Assembly (NCBI GenBank): GCA_024114885.1 | Contig: CP099424.1 | Location: 1,612,001 to 1,676,000 of the forward strand | Length of the DNA stretch: 64,000 nt | Direction of reading: 5' to 3' | Origin: Septoria linicola | Lineage: Eukaryota > Ascomycota > Dothideomycetes > Mycosphaerellales > Mycosphaerellaceae | Shown here: piece after piece, positions 62,038 to 64,000 of the stretch | How the letters are laid out: each line of letters begins with the position of its first letter | Numbering within the stretch: position 1 is the first letter of the stretch | Position numbers and translations under genes: made by a program | The notes under the pieces: model-generated | The model's input: only the letters and a program-made list of their open reading frames with translations | Told to the model about the DNA's origin: nothing | The model's database searches: none

Positions 62038-62045
62038 GTACACAC
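62038..62045 (+). repeat. 8-bp target site duplication, right copy
   Basis: GTACACAC, identical to 9677-9684. Confidence 0.95.
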
Positions 62046-62272
62046 TCCGCGGTACACAAGACATCACTCAAACAGTAGAGAACCTAACCATCAACAAACT
62101 CGATTGGTACACGAATTTGACTCGTGAAGGTCCCGAGCAGAGTACACAGATGAGCAGCGAGGATGGTTTCCACATGTCGATCGATGCGCTGACGAATATC
62201 TTCGAGGCCAATGGGACGCTGGTGACTACGGTGGGGAATGTGACGTATCGACAGCCGGGAGACGGGGCATGA
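62045..62272 (+). pseudogene. saponin-hydrolase-like protein, 3' part of split gene
   Basis: Removing the 52-kb insert and one duplication joins base 9684 to 62046 in the same frame. The frame then runs 75 codons from 62045 to TGA at 62270-62272, giving the C-terminal beta-rich end of the family (for example DGFHMSIDALTNIFEANGT). N-glycosylation-type NxT sites are frequent, as expected for a secreted protein. No promoter or ATG of its own is apparent, so it is probably a silent fragment. Confidence 0.88.
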
Positions 62273-63126
62273 GAAGGAGGGAAAGAGGTAGAGAGGAAGC
62301 TGTGGCATGCATGATGAGTCCCGTTGCAGTACGTAGCTTTGTATCAGTAAGATGTGCTACGTGGAGCAGCTTCTCAGCGAGATATTGAGGAGCGAATCGA
62401 ACTGTGCATGAATTACCTGCGTCTACAGCAGTCGTGAATTGTATTGGCTTTTGACTGTGATGTTTTTGAAAAATTTCGGATGTGCTTGAGCATGAATTTG
62501 GTGCGTGTTCTCTCGTGTACTGGGGTCTTTGACGTGGCAGAGTAAATTTGGCTTCTTCCCACCAGACAGATTGCCGATGGTCAAAGAAGTGCCTGCAGCC
62601 ATTCAGACCGTCCATCTTCTTCTATACTTGCGACGCCTTCTAGGCTTTTTCGGTGAGTGTTCTATGTCGTATCGCGCTATTCTTTCAGAGCAAACATCTG
62701 GGAAGCCGTCTGCAAGAATGCAAGAAATGTGCCCATTACACCGAACTCCTGATAACACACCATGACAGGTCGCGGGCTATATACTCCCAGCGTACGACTT
62801 ATAAAACGGCTTGCTGATTTGCTTTGAAGCATATGGCTTGAAGTTGTCTTTTGAGCAAGCAAGTCGAGACTTCACATGCATGCCAAGAGATTACAGCGGT
62901 TTTTCTACTCCACCCACTGGCAGAGTCCTCTCCTTCCAAGTTTCTCATCCTTTGGAATTGACCGCCAAGTCTTGATAGACGCAATTGTTGGTATCGAGGT
63001 CCCGGATCCTTTACACGTTAGCTTATCTTGTTACAGATAACTTATATTCATGGCAGCGAGTAAGACTCCTTTACTGCTCCTCGCTTCTCCGACGATTTAC
63101 TCACGAATGGCTCGGCAGACACAACC
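62273..63126. other. intergenic
   Basis: Short frames exist on both strands (for example minus 62226-62615 and plus 62505-62765) but none has a domain, splice pattern or coding-like composition. It holds the 3' end of the split gene and the promoter of the F-box-like gene. Composition is normal, without RIP. Confidence 0.55.
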
Positions 63127-63885
63127 ATGCCCTCCGCCGCCCAGAGAGTGATAGGAACAGCAGAGCTTGTAGAGACGATCGTTCTGCAACTTCCCACGAA
63201 AGACACTCTTCTCGGCCAGCGGATCTCGAGAAGCATCAAGGAGATCATGAATGGGTCGGTCGCGATTCAGAAGACCATGTTCTTGTACCCAGGAGAAGCA
63301 AGCTCAGCTAGCATCGATGCTCCAATCGTTCATCTCGGCCCTCATGTTACGCATTTGGCCTTTTTGAACCAGGTAAGTCTCTGCTTGATGGTAACATTTC
63401 GCAAGGGTTCTTCATTTGGGATGAGCCGGACCGTCTGTCCAAATCCCTCATCGATCCAGGGAGAAGAGAGCCTTTTCGTTGACAAAACCCAATAGATCCC
63501 CATTCCCGCACAAGAGATCGCATCCTTCAACCCGCTCCTCACCCGCACCCTCAACCCATCCCAGCTTCTCCGCCCAAAACCTCAAAAACACACCGCGTCG
63601 GAACTGTACATCGACCTCCTTGATGCCCCATCGCACTGGTCCTGCAATAAGATGTACATCTCGCAGCCACCCATTCGATTCCAGACGATGAAGGTCGAAT
63701 ACGCCACCGAGACCAGGATGTATAGACAGATCAGATATGGGTTTAGTACGGGTCTGCTTGGCTTGACGCTGGATATGGTGGCGAAGGATACGAGAGAAAA
63801 GGGGGTGCCGGTGGGAAAGTGGGAGGTTGCGAGATCGTTTGAAAAGTGGTTCTTTTGTCTTCAGGGTGCGGTGCCGGAGCAGTAG
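63127..63885 (+). CDS. F-box-like small protein
   Basis: Two exons, 63127-63372 and 63496-63885, joined by a 123-nt intron with GTAAGT donor and AATAG acceptor in phase 0; 211 residues. Residues about 10-50 (ELVETIVLQLPTKDTLLGQR, then ISRSIKEIMNGS) look like an F-box with the usual Leu-Pro core, followed by FLYPGE, a pattern I associate with a large family of small F-box-like proteins in dothideomycetes. F-box proteins recruit substrates to SCF ubiquitin ligases via Skp1; the rest (about 83-211) has no recognised repeat, so the substrate is unknown. ATG 63127 is the first in frame before the F-box. Confidence 0.78.
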
Positions 63886-64000
63886 GGCAGGGCTGAGAAG
63901 TTGGTGATAGTGACGATGATTGCAGTGGAGTGCCTTGAAAGAGATTTTGGTGAGCTGCTGGATGATTGATCAGCGCAGGATTAGTTGGATTGAAACAGCA
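63886..64000. other. 3' flank of F-box-like gene
   Basis: No feature seen in this short end piece. Confidence 0.5.

Noticed and set aside
62226..62765. Frames on both strands between the split gene and the F-box-like gene
   Set aside because: No family resemblance, no splice pattern; one overlaps the true C-terminal frame of the split gene on the opposite strand.
1..64000. tRNA, rRNA or CRISPR-like arrays
   Set aside because: None found by eye; the only regular array is the 52-bp repeat in the gypsy element, which has no spacer structure.

Overview
The window looks like a filamentous ascomycete (Pezizomycotina) chromosome, probably a dothideomycete. The evidence is short GT-AG introns (39-124 nt), a Zn2Cys6 regulator, a Ski2 helicase, a small F-box-like gene of a type common in Mycosphaerella-like fungi, and heavy repeat-induced point mutation (RIP). 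The genus assignment is inference.

Left gene-rich flank (1-9684): SKI2 RNA helicase (minus), a three-exon short-chain dehydrogenase/reductase (minus), a divergently transcribed Zn2Cys6 transcription factor (plus), and the first ~88% of a secreted saponin-hydrolase-like beta-propeller gene (plus). Right flank (62045-64000): the missing last 75 codons of that same gene, in frame, then a two-exon F-box-like gene.

The middle 52,353 bp (9685-62037) is one insertion. The outer element is a hAT DNA transposon (8-bp target duplication GTACACAC, inverted ends CATRGAAGTTGAAT, hAT dimerisation domain still readable). Seven complete LTR retrotransposons sit inside it as nested dolls. Copia Cop1 (minus, duplication GATAT) lies in the hAT. 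Cop2 (plus, CTAAC) and Cop3 (plus, TTAAG) lie in Cop1. Cop4 (plus, TAAGT), a 13.2-kb Ty3/gypsy-like element Gyp1 (minus, CTAA), Cop5 (plus, GGAGC) and Cop6 (minus, GCTAA) lie in Cop3. Every junction has an intact target duplication, and the pieces of Cop3 add up to exactly 6297 bp, the length of Cop2. Order of arrival and one missing-part-free history can therefore be read directly.

The nest is saturated with C-to-T and G-to-A changes at CpA/TpG, so Trp, Gln and ATG codons have become stops or ATA, and the copia reverse transcriptase motif YVDD is Y(V/I)NN in all six copies. Despite this the old reading frames survive without frameshifts. Gyp1 has, beyond gag-protease and pol (which overlap with a -1 shift), a third ghost frame of about 1040 codons 3' of pol that I cannot assign to any family, and a 52-bp tandem repeat between pol and that frame.

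The best candidates for something new are the completely resolvable nested insertion that split a host glycoside-processing gene, and the extra ORF of Gyp1.
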